Positions 8,874 through 16,858 are shown, counted from the stretch's first letter. The stretch: DNA of 23,356 nucleotides from 2-02-FULL-66-22 sp964576535 (GCA_964576535.1 CAZNWB010000053.1:1-23356), one strand, 5' to 3'. Program-made: numbers and translations. Notes: generated by a model not told the origin, from the sequence alone.

Positions 8874-10607
8874 ATGCGACTCACCGGTTCCGAGATTTTC
8901 ATGAAAAGCCTGCAGGGCGAGGGTATCCACACCGCCTTCGGCCACCCAGGCGGGGCCATCCTCCACGGCTATGACGTCATGCTGGACTATCCCATGCGGC
9001 ATATCCTGGTCCGGCACGAGCAGGTGGCTGTCCATGCGGCCGAGGGTTTCTACAAGGCGAGCGGGAAGACTGGCACTGCCATCGTGACCTCGGGGCCAGG
9101 CGCCACCAACACCGTCACGGGCCTGACGGACGCCCTCATGGACTCCATGGCCATCGTGGTCTTCACCGGCCAGGTTCCGACGGCCGTCATGGGCTGCGAC
9201 GCCTTCCAGGAAGCCGACGTGGTCGGGACCACCCGGACCTGCACCAAGCACAACTTCCTGGCCCTCAAGACCGAGGAGCTGCCCCGAATCGTCAAAGAGG
9301 CCTACTACATCGCGCGAAGCGGCCGGCCGGGCCCCGTCCTCGTGGACCTGCCCAAGGACATCATCATGGGCCGGGCCGAGTTCAAGGGCTACCCGGAGGA
9401 TGTGTACATCCGGGGGTATAACCCCTCGGTCAACGGGCACCCCGGCCAAATCAGGAAGGCCGCCGAGCTCATCGCCTCGGCCAACCGGCCGGTGATCTAC
9501 GGGGGCGGCGGGATCATCCACGCCGACGCCTCGCCCGAGCTGACCGAGCTGGTCAACCTCACGCAGATCCCCACCACCCTCACCCTCATGGGGTTGGGTG
9601 GCCTGGACACCTCCCACCCGCTGTGGCTGGGGATGCTGGGGATGCACGGGACCTACGCGGCGAACATGTGCATGATCCACACGGACCTCATGATCGCCGT
9701 CGGCTCCCGGTTCGACGACCGCGTGACCGGGAAGCTCTCGGAGTTCGCCAAGAACTGCAAGATCATCCACATCGACATCGACCCGACCTCCATCCGGAAG
9801 AACGTCCACGTGGACGTGCCCATCGTGGGGGACGTGAAGCGGGTCCTCACCCAGCTCAACGCGGAGCTCCGAAAGATCACGCGCGACTGGCGGAAGGACC
9901 AGGAGGAGTGGTACGGTCAGATCGCCGAGTGGCAGCGGACCCATCCCCTCCGCTACCAACAGTCCCCGGAAGGGGCCATCAAGCCTCAGTTCGCCATCGA
10001 GCAGCTCTTCAAGGTGACGGAGGAGCACGACCCCATCTTTTCCACCGGGGTGGGGCAGCACCAGATGTGGGCCGCCCAATACTACCGGACGCGCCACCCC
10101 CGCCGGTGGATCACCTCGGGCGGCCTGGGGACCATGGGGTTCGGATTCCCCGCGGCCCTGGGGGCCCAGGCGGCCTTCCCGGACAAGTTGGTCATCGACA
10201 TTGACGGCGACGGCAGCTTCCAGATGACGATGCAGGACCTCATCACCTGCGCGCAGTACAACCTGCCTGTGAAGATCTTCATCATCAACAACAAGTACCT
10301 GGGCATGGTCCGGCAGTGGCAGGAGCTGTTCTACGGCCGGCGCTACTCCCAGGTGGACCTGGAGATCCATCCGGACTTCGTGAAGCTGGCCGAGGCCTGC
10401 GGCTGCGTCGGCCTGCGGGCGGAGCGGCCGGGGGATGTGAGGCCCATCATCGAGAAGGCCATCAGCACCCCGGGCCCCGTGGTGGTGGAGGTGGTTTGCG
10501 AGCGGGAGGAGAACTGCTTCCCCATGATCCCGGCCGGCGCGGCTCTCAAGGACATCATCGACGTGGGCGAGCCGGTGCCCGACAAGCTTTTTCAGGGCTG
10601 GCGGTAG
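8874..10607 (+). CDS. ilvB: Acetolactate synthase, large (catalytic) subunit
   Basis: This thiamine-diphosphate and FAD enzyme condenses two pyruvates to acetolactate, or pyruvate with 2-oxobutyrate. It is the first common step of valine, leucine and isoleucine synthesis. The 577-residue product has GHPGGAIL early, the catalytic glutamate Glu49 in VRHEQVAVHAAEG, the central RFDDRVTGK loop of the FAD-binding domain, and the ThDP/Mg motif GDGS at 445-448 ending in NN at 472-473. I chose the ATG giving MRLTGSEIF because GGGAGGG lies 7 bases upstream and the protein then begins at the family's usual point. A GTG at 8817 in frame would add 19 unlikely residues. The gene leads the ilvB-ilvN-ilvC operon. 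Confidence 0.97.
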   Translation: MRLTGSEIFMKSLQGEGIHTAFGHPGGAILHGYDVMLDYPMRHILVRHEQVAVHAAEGFYKASGKTGTAIVTSGPGATNTVTGLTDALMDSMAIVVFTGQVPTAVMGCDAFQEADVVGTTRTCTKHNFLALKTEELPRIVKEAYYIARSGRPGPVLVDLPKDIIMGRAEFKGYPEDVYIRGYNPSVNGHPGQIRKAAELIASANRPVIYGGGGIIHADASPELTELVNLTQIPTTLTLMGLGGLDTSHPLWLGMLGMHGTYAANMCMIHTDLMIAVGSRFDDRVTGKLSEFAKNCKIIHIDIDPTSIRKNVHVDVPIVGDVKRVLTQLNAELRKITRDWRKDQEEWYGQIAEWQRTHPLRYQQSPEGAIKPQFAIEQLFKVTEEHDPIFSTGVGQHQMWAAQYYRTRHPRRWITSGGLGTMGFGFPAALGAQAAFPDKLVIDIDGDGSFQMTMQDLITCAQYNLPVKIFIINNKYLGMVRQWQELFYGRRYSQVDLEIHPDFVKLAEACGCVGLRAERPGDVRPIIEKAISTPGPVVVEVVCEREENCFPMIPAGAALKDIIDVGEPVPDKLFQGWR

Positions 10608-10621
10608 GGGAAGCGGATGCC

Positions 10622-11185
10622 ATGACCGATGTCAAGCAGTACCGCAAGCATACCCTGTCCATCCTGGTAGAGAACCACCAGGGCGTGCTGGCCAAGATCG
10701 CCTCCCTCATCGCCGCCAAGGGCTACAACATCGACAACCTGTCGGTGGCGGAGACGCTGGATCCCACCATCTCGCGCATGACCATGTCCGTCCGGGGGGA
10801 CGAGTGGGTGATAGAGCAGGTGGTCAAGCAGCTCCACCGGCTCATCGATGTCATCAAGGTCGTGGATCTGACGGACGAGGCGCACGTCGGGCGCGAGATG
10901 ATCTTCATCCGCGTCAACGCGGAGCCGGTGAACCGCGCCGAGATTCTGCGCATCGTGGAGATCTTCCGCGGCCGGGTCGTGGACGTGACGCCCACCAGCT
11001 ACACCCTGGAGATCACGGGCGAGGAGAGCAAGACCCAGGCGGTACTGGAGCTGCTCCAGCCCTTTGGCGTCCAGGAGATCGTGCGGAGCGGGAAGCTGGC
11101 CATCGCCCGGGGGAGTAAGACCGTCCCGAAGCGGGAAGAGGGCAAGCTCCGTCTGGCCAACCGGAAGCAAGCCGTGGGCGAGTGA
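10622..11185 (+). CDS. ilvN: Acetolactate synthase, small (regulatory) subunit
   Basis: The small subunit activates IlvB and gives it feedback inhibition by valine. The 187-residue product has an N-terminal ACT domain (about residues 9-82; HTLSILVENHQGVLAKIASLIAAKGYNIDNLSV) and the second half typical of IlvN/IlvH, ending EIVRSGKLAIARG. About 20 extra charged residues follow (SKTVPKREEGKLRLANRK), slightly beyond the family norm. The ATG at 10622 has GGGGAAGCGG upstream and starts MTDVKQYRKHTLS. An ATG 5 bases earlier is out of frame. It lies 14 bases after ilvB and 13 bases before ilvC, so the three genes form one operon. Confidence 0.95.
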   Translation: MTDVKQYRKHTLSILVENHQGVLAKIASLIAAKGYNIDNLSVAETLDPTISRMTMSVRGDEWVIEQVVKQLHRLIDVIKVVDLTDEAHVGREMIFIRVNAEPVNRAEILRIVEIFRGRVVDVTPTSYTLEITGEESKTQAVLELLQPFGVQEIVRSGKLAIARGSKTVPKREEGKLRLANRKQAVGE

Positions 11186-11198
11186 GCCGAGGAGAGCC

Positions 11199-12197
11199 AT
11201 GGCCAAGCTGTACTACGACAAGGACGCGGACCTGGGGCTGCTGAAGGGAAAGACGATCGGCATCATCGGCTACGGGAGCCAGGGGCACGCCCACGCCCTC
11301 AACCACCGGGACAGCGGGCTGGAAGTGATGGTCGGCCTGTATAAGGGAAGCAAGTCCTGGGACAAGGCCAAGGCCGAGGGCCTGAAGGTCGGAACCGCCC
11401 AGGAGACGGCCGAGGCCTCCCAGGTCATCATGATCGTCCTCCCCGACCAGACCCACAAGCAGGTGTACGAGGCCGCCATCGTCAGGGCGCTCACACCCGG
11501 GAAGACGTTGATGTTCGCCCACGGCTTCAACATCCACTTCAACCAGATCGTCCCGCCTCCGGAGGTGGACGTCTCCATGGTCGCCCCCAAGGCGCCGGGG
11601 CACATGATGCGGCAGGTGTACACCGAGGGGTCGGGGGTGCCCGCGTTGCTGGCGGTCCATCAGAACCCCTCGGGCAAGGCCAAGGAGATCGCCCTGGCCT
11701 ACGCCAGGGGGATCGGCTGCACGCGGGCGGGCGTCCTGGAAACGACCTTCAAAGAGGAAACCGAGACTGACCTGTTCGGCGAGCAGACGGTTTTGTGCGG
11801 CGGGGTGTCGGCGCTGGTGAAGGCCGCCTTCGATGCCCTGGTGGAGGCCGGGTACCAGCCGGAACTGGCGTACTTCGAGTGCCTCCACGAGCTGAAGCTG
11901 ATCGTGGACCTCATGTACCAGGGCGGGTTGGCCTACATGCGCTACTCCGTGAGTGACACCGCTGAATACGGAGACTACAGCCGGGGCCCCCGCGTCATCA
12001 ACGATGCAGTGAGGGCGGAGATGCGGAAGATCCTGGGCGAGATCCAGAGCGGCCAGTTCGCGCGGGAGTGGATTCTGGAGAATCTGGCGGGCCGACCCAG
12101 CTTCAACGCCATGCGCAAGAAGGACGCCGACCATCCCATCGAAGTTGTCGGTAGAGAACTGCGCGGGATGATGAGCTGGTTGAAGGGGCGCCACTGA
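11199..12197 (+). CDS. ilvC: Ketol-acid reductoisomerase, class I
   Basis: KARI converts acetolactate to dihydroxyisovalerate by a Mg-dependent alkyl shift and NAD(P)H reduction, the second step of branched-chain amino acid synthesis. The 332-residue length is that of the short class I enzyme. The dinucleotide-binding loop is GYGSQG (24-29). The phosphate-binding loop region GLYKGSKSWDKA, with serines and lysines, favours NADPH. Catalytic metal ligands are seen as Asp191 and Glu195 in DLFGEQTVLCGG. AHGFNIHF and MVAPKAPGHMMR are conserved. The ATG giving MAKLYYDKDADL was chosen because GGAGAG lies 6 bases upstream. An earlier in-frame start would overlap ilvN. Confidence 0.97.
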   Translation: MAKLYYDKDADLGLLKGKTIGIIGYGSQGHAHALNHRDSGLEVMVGLYKGSKSWDKAKAEGLKVGTAQETAEASQVIMIVLPDQTHKQVYEAAIVRALTPGKTLMFAHGFNIHFNQIVPPPEVDVSMVAPKAPGHMMRQVYTEGSGVPALLAVHQNPSGKAKEIALAYARGIGCTRAGVLETTFKEETETDLFGEQTVLCGGVSALVKAAFDALVEAGYQPELAYFECLHELKLIVDLMYQGGLAYMRYSVSDTAEYGDYSRGPRVINDAVRAEMRKILGEIQSGQFAREWILENLAGRPSFNAMRKKDADHPIEVVGRELRGMMSWLKGRH

Positions 12198-12323
12198 CCC
12201 CGCCGTCTGCTGGCGAGGTGACCGGGAGGACGCATCCTGGACGGGCAGCGCACGCTGGCCACTCTGCGGCCACAGGGACGCCACGGGAATGGGAGGGCCC
12301 CGGGGAGGATTCGCCTCGGGGCC

Positions 12324-12647
12324 TTGCTGTTGATCCTGGTGGTGGGGGTGGTGGTCTACCTCGTTATCAGCCTTGTTCCCGCCTACTGGACCTATCTGAG
12401 TATGCAGGACCCGGTGAGGGACGCGGCCGTGACCGCCGTCACCACCCGGAATGGCGAGGCTACCGCACGAGAGGACCTCTTGCGCAAGGCCCGAAACATG
12501 GGTCTCCACCTTGCGGACGAAAACATCGAGATCGTCCACGAAGGCCAGGAGCTGGTGATCCGGGTCAACTGGGTGGAACCCGTGGACTTCCCCCGGTATC
12601 GCTACGACATCCACTTCCGCGTCGAGCAGCGCGTGTCCACGCGCTGA
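12324..12647 (+). CDS. Small single-pass membrane protein, DUF4845-like
   Basis: The function is unknown. The 107-residue product opens with a membrane segment (LLLILVVGVVVYLVISLVPAY) followed by YWTYLSMQDPVRDAA. Next comes a soluble part with a helix (AREDLLRKARNMGLHL) and beta strands (NIEIVHEGQELVIRVNWVEPVDF). This layout resembles DUF4845-type envelope proteins, a resemblance judged by eye. The start shown is a TTG. The frame is open back to 12222, and a CTG at 12237 preceded by GGGAGG (12224-12229) would add a basic N-terminus (RPQGRHGNGRAPGRIRLG) that suits an inner-membrane anchor. There is no in-frame ATG upstream. It is probably in the ilv transcript, about 125 bases after ilvC. Confidence 0.72.
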   Translation: MLLILVVGVVVYLVISLVPAYWTYLSMQDPVRDAAVTAVTTRNGEATAREDLLRKARNMGLHLADENIEIVHEGQELVIRVNWVEPVDFPRYRYDIHFRVEQRVSTR

Positions 12648-12678
12648 ACCCAAACAGTGCAGTTGAACAGCCAAGATC

Positions 12679-12698
12679 ACCCAGCGCCAGCGCTGGGT
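12679..12698. terminator. Hairpin after the small membrane-protein gene
   Basis: ACCCAGCG and CGCTGGGT pair perfectly with a 4-base loop, 31 bases after the stop codon. A run of Ts occurs only about 30 bases later, so it is a weak terminator candidate for the ilv transcript. Confidence 0.4.
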
Positions 12699-12822
12699 AC
12701 CCGGTGCGCCAAGAAGCCTCCCATTTTTCAGGGCCAGTCGGCAGAGGACGTGACAGGTGCCTCGGAACATTTTCCTCCAGCATCTGCCCTGAGGATTGTT
12801 GAGGTCTGGCCTGCCTTTGCAA

Positions 12823-12841
12823 TCTTGGCGTCTTGGCGGTT
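12823..12841. repeat. CGCCAAG tandem repeat, copy 2
   Basis: The sequence tcttggcgtcttggcggt is the reverse complement of the repeat following truA at 1500-1521, differing at a few bases. It is followed by gagattttt, as is often seen with this style of dispersed repeat. Confidence 0.55.
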
Positions 12842-12881
12842 GAGATTTTTGGACTGAGCCCCCACGCCAGGAGTTGGAACC

Positions 12882-13829
12882 ATCTCGCCCGAACCCCTCC
12901 TGCTCATCGCCGGCCCCACGGCCGTGGGGAAGTCCGCCTTGGGCCTGGCCCTGGCCCGGCGCGCCCCGGGTGAGATCATCGTGGCCGATTCGATGCAGGT
13001 GTACCGGGGGATGGATGTCGGGACGGGCAAGCCCTCGCTGGCGGAGCGGGCCTCCGTCCCGCACCACCTCCTGGACGTCTGCGACCCCTCCCAAACCTTC
13101 TCGGCCTCGGCGTTCGCCTCCCGGGCCCAGGCGGTGGTCCGGGAGATCCGTGGACGCGGCCGCCTGCCCATCCTGGTGGGTGGGACCGGGCTGTACCTGC
13201 GGGCGTTCCTGAAGGGTCGCCTGGCGGGTCCCCAAGGGAATCCTGCGATCCGGGCGCGCCTCGCGCAAGAGGCCGAGGTGGGCGGGGCTCGGGTGCTGCA
13301 CGAGCGGCTTCGCGCCCTGGACCCGCCGTCGGCCGAACGGATCCATCCCGAGGACCAGTTCCGGATCGTCCGCGCCCTGGAGCTCTGGGAGGTCACAGGG
13401 CGGCGTCCCTCGGAGCTGCGGCCGGCGCTCTGGGACCTGCCCCGCGTGACGGTGTCGGCCCTGGTGGTGCTGACGCGGGAGCGGGAGGAGTTGTACCGCT
13501 TGATCGACGAGCGCGCCCGGCGCATGTGGGAGGGCGATTTGGTGATCGAGGTGCGGGGCCTCCTGGACGCGGGCTACGCCCCGGACCTGCCGGCCCTCAA
13601 GTCGCTGGGCTATCGCCAGGCGGTGGCCTATCTCGCGGGGCGCCGGACCGCCGCCGAAGCCCTTGCCGAGATGCAGCGGGCCACCCGTAACTATGCCCGG
13701 CGGCAACTCACCTGGTTCCGGCGGGAGCCGACCGCCGAGTGGGTGACGGTCCACGGCTGGGAGTGGGTGGAACCCCTGGCGGAGAAGATCCTGCTCCGGG
13801 TGGCGCAACCCCAACCCCCGCCAGACTAG
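12882..13829 (+). CDS. miaA: tRNA dimethylallyltransferase MiaA, with non-standard start
   Basis: MiaA transfers a dimethylallyl group to adenosine 37 of tRNAs that read UNN codons. Numbered from the proposed start, the P-loop is GPTAVGKS (11-18). DSMQVYRGMDVGTGKPS, HHLLDVCDPSQTFSAS and LVGGTGLYLRAFLKG follow, and the C-terminus has RQLTWFRRE; all are family signatures. The start is the problem: the frame opens at 12858 and contains no ATG, GTG or TTG before the P-loop. The first NTG codons are CTG at 12900 and GTG at 12924, and the GTG would cut the P-loop. An ATC at 12882 lies 9 bases after CAGGAG and yields SPEPLLLIAGPTAVGKS, a normal MiaA N-terminus, so I use it. A sequencing error removing an ATG is the alternative. 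The product from there is 315 residues. Confidence 0.9.
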   Translation: MSPEPLLLIAGPTAVGKSALGLALARRAPGEIIVADSMQVYRGMDVGTGKPSLAERASVPHHLLDVCDPSQTFSASAFASRAQAVVREIRGRGRLPILVGGTGLYLRAFLKGRLAGPQGNPAIRARLAQEAEVGGARVLHERLRALDPPSAERIHPEDQFRIVRALELWEVTGRRPSELRPALWDLPRVTVSALVVLTREREELYRLIDERARRMWEGDLVIEVRGLLDAGYAPDLPALKSLGYRQAVAYLAGRRTAAEALAEMQRATRNYARRQLTWFRREPTAEWVTVHGWEWVEPLAEKILLRVAQPQPPPD

Positions 13830-13830
13830 C

Positions 13831-13854
13831 GAATGGCGAATGTCGAATGACGAA
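13831..13854. repeat. GAATG-CGAAT short tandem repeat
   Basis: gaatggcgaatgtcgaatgacgaa contains three loosely repeated 8-base units (gaatggc, gaatgtc, gaatgac). It lies between the miaA stop and the aroA start. It resembles a widespread dispersed intergenic repeat. Confidence 0.5.
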
Positions 13855-13870
13855 GACTGAACGAGGCGGG

Positions 13871-15190
13871 ATGCGGTCCTGGGTGTTGCACGGGTGCGAC
13901 CAGGTCGAGGGCACCGTCCGCGTCCCAGGGGATAAATCCATCTCCCACCGGAGCCTCATCCTCGGGGCGATGGCCCATGGACCAACGGAGGTCCACGGGT
14001 TCCTGAGGAGCCAGGACTGCCTGGCGACCCTCGACGCCCTGCGGGCCCTGGGTGCTAAGATCCTCGAATCGCCCGACGGGCGCCTCCAGATCGAGGGAGA
14101 GGGACCAGAGGCCTTGCAGGAACCCGAGGCCGTCCTGGATGCCGGAAACTCCGGAACGACCCTGCGCCTGCTGGCGGGACTCCTGGCGGGCCGGTCGTTC
14201 TTCAGCGTCCTCACCGGTGATGCCTCCCTCCGAAATCGGCCCATGCGGCGCGTGGTGGACCCGCTCACGGCCATGGGCGCCACGCTGCTGGGCCGGGCCG
14301 CTGGGCAATATCCACCGCTGGCCATCCGCGGACGTGAGCTCTCCGGCATCGCGTGGGACTCCCCGGTCGCCAGCGCCCAGGTCAAATCCGCCGTCCTCTT
14401 GGCCGGGCTTCAGGCGCGGGGGGCAACCCGTGTGCGGGAGCCGAGCCTCTCCCGGGATCACACCGAACGGATGCTGGAGGCCTTTGGTGTCGCCGTGGCG
14501 CGCGAGGGGACGACGGTGGCGGTCACCGGGCCGGCGCGCCTGCAGGGCACCACGGTCAGGGTCCCGGGCGATTTGTCGTCGGCGGCGTTCTTCCTGGTGG
14601 CGGCCGCGGCGCGCCCGGGTGCGACGGTCCTGATCCGCGATGTAGGGGTGAACCCGACCCGGAGCGGCATCCTCGAGGTCCTGGAGGCAATGGGGGCCAC
14701 GGTGGTGCAGGAGCGGGGGCGGGAGCAGGCGGGGGAGCCGGTGGCAGACGTGCGCGTGCGCGGGGGACGCCTCCGAGGAACGACCATCGGCGGGGAACTG
14801 ATCCCGCGCCTGTTGGATGAGATCCCGGCCCTGGCGGTGGGCGCCGCCCAGGCCGACGGGGAGACGGTCATCTCCGGGGCGGCCGAACTCCGGGTCAAAG
14901 AGGCGGACCGCCTTGCCGCGCTGGCCGGCGAGCTCGTGAAGCTCGGGGTGCGACTGACGGAAGAGCCGTCTGGCCTCCGCATCGCGGGTGGCGGCCAGCT
15001 CAAGGGTGCGGTGGTTTCCAGCCGGGGCGACCATCGAATGGCCATGGGCCTGGCGATCGCCGGACTATTTGCGAAGGGCGAAACCCGGGTCCAGGATGTC
15101 GCGTGCGTCGAGACCTCGTTTCCCGGGTTTGCGCGGTTGCTGGCCGAGGTGGCGCCCGGCTGCGGCATCCGCGAAATCACTGAAGCGTAG
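13871..15190 (+). CDS. aroA: 3-phosphoshikimate 1-carboxyvinyltransferase (EPSP synthase)
   Basis: AroA joins phosphoenolpyruvate to shikimate 3-phosphate, the sixth step of the shikimate pathway to aromatic amino acids. The 439-residue product has VPGDKSISHRSL with Lys22, Ser23 and Arg27. It also has AGNSGTTLRLLAG (92-103), SAQVKSAVLLAGL, PSLSRDHTERML, the catalytic DEIPALAV (Asp316, Glu317), LRVKEADRL and GDHRMAM, all typical of the family. I chose the ATG giving MRSWVLHGCD, with GAGGCGGG just upstream. An in-frame ATG at 13847 lies inside the tandem repeat and adds eight residues. The frame continues further left only by overlapping miaA. It begins a cluster that matches the aroA-cmk-rpsA-ihfB neighbourhood of enterobacteria. 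Confidence 0.97.
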   Translation: MRSWVLHGCDQVEGTVRVPGDKSISHRSLILGAMAHGPTEVHGFLRSQDCLATLDALRALGAKILESPDGRLQIEGEGPEALQEPEAVLDAGNSGTTLRLLAGLLAGRSFFSVLTGDASLRNRPMRRVVDPLTAMGATLLGRAAGQYPPLAIRGRELSGIAWDSPVASAQVKSAVLLAGLQARGATRVREPSLSRDHTERMLEAFGVAVAREGTTVAVTGPARLQGTTVRVPGDLSSAAFFLVAAAARPGATVLIRDVGVNPTRSGILEVLEAMGATVVQERGREQAGEPVADVRVRGGRLRGTTIGGELIPRLLDEIPALAVGAAQADGETVISGAAELRVKEADRLAALAGELVKLGVRLTEEPSGLRIAGGGQLKGAVVSSRGDHRMAMGLAIAGLFAKGETRVQDVACVETSFPGFARLLAEVAPGCGIREITEA

Positions 15191-15231
15191 CCGTCAACAT
15201 CTCCGCCGACGGAAACAGACTCAACGGGATC

Positions 15232-15297
15232 CGCAGATTTCACAGATTACGCAGATTTCTTCCGGAGAATTTCCCCGTGGAATCTGCGTAATCTGCG
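15232..15297. repeat. CAGATTACGCAGATT inverted repeat
   Basis: cacagattacgcagatt (15241-15257) pairs with aatctgcgtaatctgcg (15281-15297) with one mismatch, and an extra unit ccgcagattt precedes it. This is a familiar style of dispersed repeat in environmental genomes. A shorter piece, taatctgcgg, recurs at 15361-15370 just after the next repeat. Confidence 0.8.
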
Positions 15298-15360
15298 CCC
15301 CTCGACAGGGCTCGGGGCCGCTCGGCTGAGTTCGCCGCAGGCCCTGAGCTTGTCGAAGGG
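15297..15360. repeat. CGACAGGGCTCGGGG / CCCTGAGCTTGTCGAAGGG palindrome
   Basis: The arms at 15297-15316 and 15342-15360 are imperfectly complementary around a GC-rich centre containing gagttcgccg. The sequence is of the well-known CCTGAGCTTGTCGAAGG type seen scattered in many genomes. It is embedded in the CAGATTACG repeat, since copies of that repeat lie on both sides. This suggests one repeat inserted into another. Confidence 0.8.
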
Positions 15361-15427
15361 TAATCTGCGGATACGTATGGCTGTCTGTTCGAGCTTTTCA
15401 CAGAATACTCGATCCTCTGCGGATGCA

Positions 15428-16123
15428 ATGACTTCGGGAAAGCGGCGGCTGGTCATCGCCATTGATGGGCCTGTGGGGGCGGGGAAGAGCACCGCGGCGC
15501 GGCGCCTGGCCCAGGCGCTGGGATACCTCTACATTGACAGCGGGGCGATGTACCGGGCGCTGGGCTGGAAGGCGGTCCAGGCGGGCGTGGACCTGCACGA
15601 TCCGGCGCGGCTGGCGGCCCTGGCGGCGGCCACGGACATCCGGGTCGCGGCGGGCGGATCCGGCCCCCGGGTGCTGGTGGACGGCGAGGATGTGACGGAT
15701 GCATTGCGGACGCCCGCCATGGATGTAGCATCCTCCCTGGTATCCGTGGTCCCTGAGGTCCGTCGGCGGCTCGTAACCATCCAGCGGGCGATGGCCAAGG
15801 AGAGGGGCGTCGTCATGGACGGGCGCGACATCGGGACCGTGGTATTTCCCGATGCCGACGTGAAGTTCTATCTCGACGCCGATCTCACGGTGCGGGCCGC
15901 CCGCCGGCTGGAGGACCTGCGGCGGAGCGGCGCGGAGGTCGATCTCCAGGCGCTCCAGGCGGACGTGGCCCGCCGGGACGAGCGCGACCGGCAACGAGAC
16001 GCCTCACCGCTGCAGGCGGCGACCGACGCAATCCGCATCGATTCCACCCGTCTTGCCGCCGAGGAAGTGGTGGCCTGCATGCTGTCCGAAGTTCGGAAGT
16101 TCCTGAGACCGGATAACTCCTGA
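15428..16123 (+). CDS. cmk: Cytidylate kinase
   Basis: Cmk phosphorylates CMP and dCMP to the diphosphates in pyrimidine salvage and nucleotide balance. The 231-residue product has the family's normal length, the P-loop GPVGAGKS (14-21), GYLYIDSGAMYRALG and VMDGRDIGTVVFPDADVKFYLDA, all typical of CMP kinase. The Arg/Asp-rich lid (RRDERDRQRDASPLQAA) is also present. The start is the ATG giving MTSGKRRLVIAIDGP. An in-frame start at 15350 would translate part of the upstream repeat and is rejected. The ribosome binding site is poor. A terminator-like hairpin overlaps its stop codon, so plsC and rpsA appear to have separate transcription. Confidence 0.96.
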   Translation: MTSGKRRLVIAIDGPVGAGKSTAARRLAQALGYLYIDSGAMYRALGWKAVQAGVDLHDPARLAALAAATDIRVAAGGSGPRVLVDGEDVTDALRTPAMDVASSLVSVVPEVRRRLVTIQRAMAKERGVVMDGRDIGTVVFPDADVKFYLDADLTVRAARRLEDLRRSGAEVDLQALQADVARRDERDRQRDASPLQAATDAIRIDSTRLAAEEVVACMLSEVRKFLRPDNS

Positions 16124-16149
16124 ATTTCCGGGGGGATACGGAATTTTTT
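16122..16149 (+). terminator. Probable intrinsic terminator of cmk
   Basis: GAATTTCCG (16122-16130) pairs with CGGAATTTT (16139-16147) with one internal mismatch, and a run of six Ts follows the GAA of the right arm. It overlaps the last bases of the cmk stop codon. Confidence 0.55.
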
Positions 16150-16151
16150 CC

Positions 16152-16180
16152 TTGCCTCGGTCGGAGAGGGTGTGTATGAT
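16152..16180 (+). promoter_or_regulatory. Putative sigma70 promoter upstream of plsC-rpsA
   Basis: TTGCCT (16152-16157) and TATGAT (16175-16180) are separated by 17 bases, immediately after the cmk terminator. TATGAT is a near-perfect -10 box. The promoter would drive plsC and probably rpsA, sppA and ihf. Confidence 0.6.
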
Positions 16181-16219
16181 CAACCGCCTTCGCGTTCCTC
16201 GCCGTGGTGATCGCACGCG

Positions 16220-16858
16220 ATGCTCTACACAATCGCGTCGTGTCTGTGCCGATGGATCGCCCGTGCCTTCTTCGCTCTGGAAATCGAGGGAGTGGAGCAC
16301 GTTCCAGAGGTCGGGGCGGTCATCCTCGCGCCGAATCACGTGAGCTACGTGGACCCGGTGCTGATCGGTATCTCGGTCAAGCGTCCGGTTCACTTCATGG
16401 CGAAGAAGGAGCTGTTCCGGAACCGCGCCATGGCGCGGTTCTTCCGCGGCCTGCACGCCTTTCCCATCACCCGGGGGCGGGTGGATCCCTCCAGCGTGAA
16501 GCACACGCTCTCCCTGCTGGCGGCGGGGCACGTGGTCCTCATGTTTCCCGAGGGGACGCGGGGGGACGGGCGGCGCCTGGGTCCGGCCAAATCCGGCATC
16601 GCGGTGGTGGCGGCCCGGTCCGGGGCAACCGTCGTTCCGGTGTTTCACTGGGGAAGTGAGCGCGTGCTGCCGCGGGGGGCTCGCTGGTTCCGCCGCGTGC
16701 CCCTGCGAGTTCGGTTCGGCCCGCCTCTGCGGTTCGGCGCCGGAGGCGCCGGTGAACGGGCCGACCGGGAAGCGGCCGAGGCCTTCGGTCGCCAGTTGAT
16801 GGAAGCCATTGCGGCGCTCCGCCCGACGGCGGAGCGGCCGGTGTCCATGTCCCGCTGA
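16220..16858 (+). CDS. plsC: 1-acyl-sn-glycerol-3-phosphate acyltransferase
   Basis: PlsC adds the second acyl chain to lysophosphatidic acid, giving phosphatidic acid at the inner membrane. The 212-residue product has the acyltransferase motifs in order: NHVSYVD (the HX4D catalytic box), a block II-like FRNRAMARFFRGLHAFPITRG, and FPEGTRGDG (the glycerophosphate-binding box). It then has VVPVFHWG. A hydrophobic N-terminus (LYTIASCLCRWIARAFFAL) could associate with the membrane. The ATG at 16220 starts MLYTIASCL and no strong ribosome binding site is seen. Its place between cmk and rpsA is the arrangement known from Bacillus and relatives. The C-terminal stretch after residue 175 is Ala/Gly-rich and less conserved. 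Confidence 0.92.
   Translation: MLYTIASCLCRWIARAFFALEIEGVEHVPEVGAVILAPNHVSYVDPVLIGISVKRPVHFMAKKELFRNRAMARFFRGLHAFPITRGRVDPSSVKHTLSLLAAGHVVLMFPEGTRGDGRRLGPAKSGIAVVAARSGATVVPVFHWGSERVLPRGARWFRRVPLRVRFGPPLRFGAGGAGERADREAAEAFGRQLMEAIAALRPTAERPVSMSR

Noticed and set aside
8827..8974. Leader peptide for attenuation before ilvB (MRPAGAILLRREG)
   Set aside because: It has only one short run of branched-chain residues (AILL), overlaps the ilvB coding region and is not followed by a terminator-antiterminator pair.
11013..13814. Minus-strand frame of 933 codons opposite ilvC and miaA
   Set aside because: It crosses several well-supported plus-strand genes and their spacers and has no recognisable motif. 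It is an antisense shadow.
15350..15427. Upstream extension of cmk to 15350
   Set aside because: It would translate the intergenic repeat. The family start lies at MTSGKRRLVIAIDGP.
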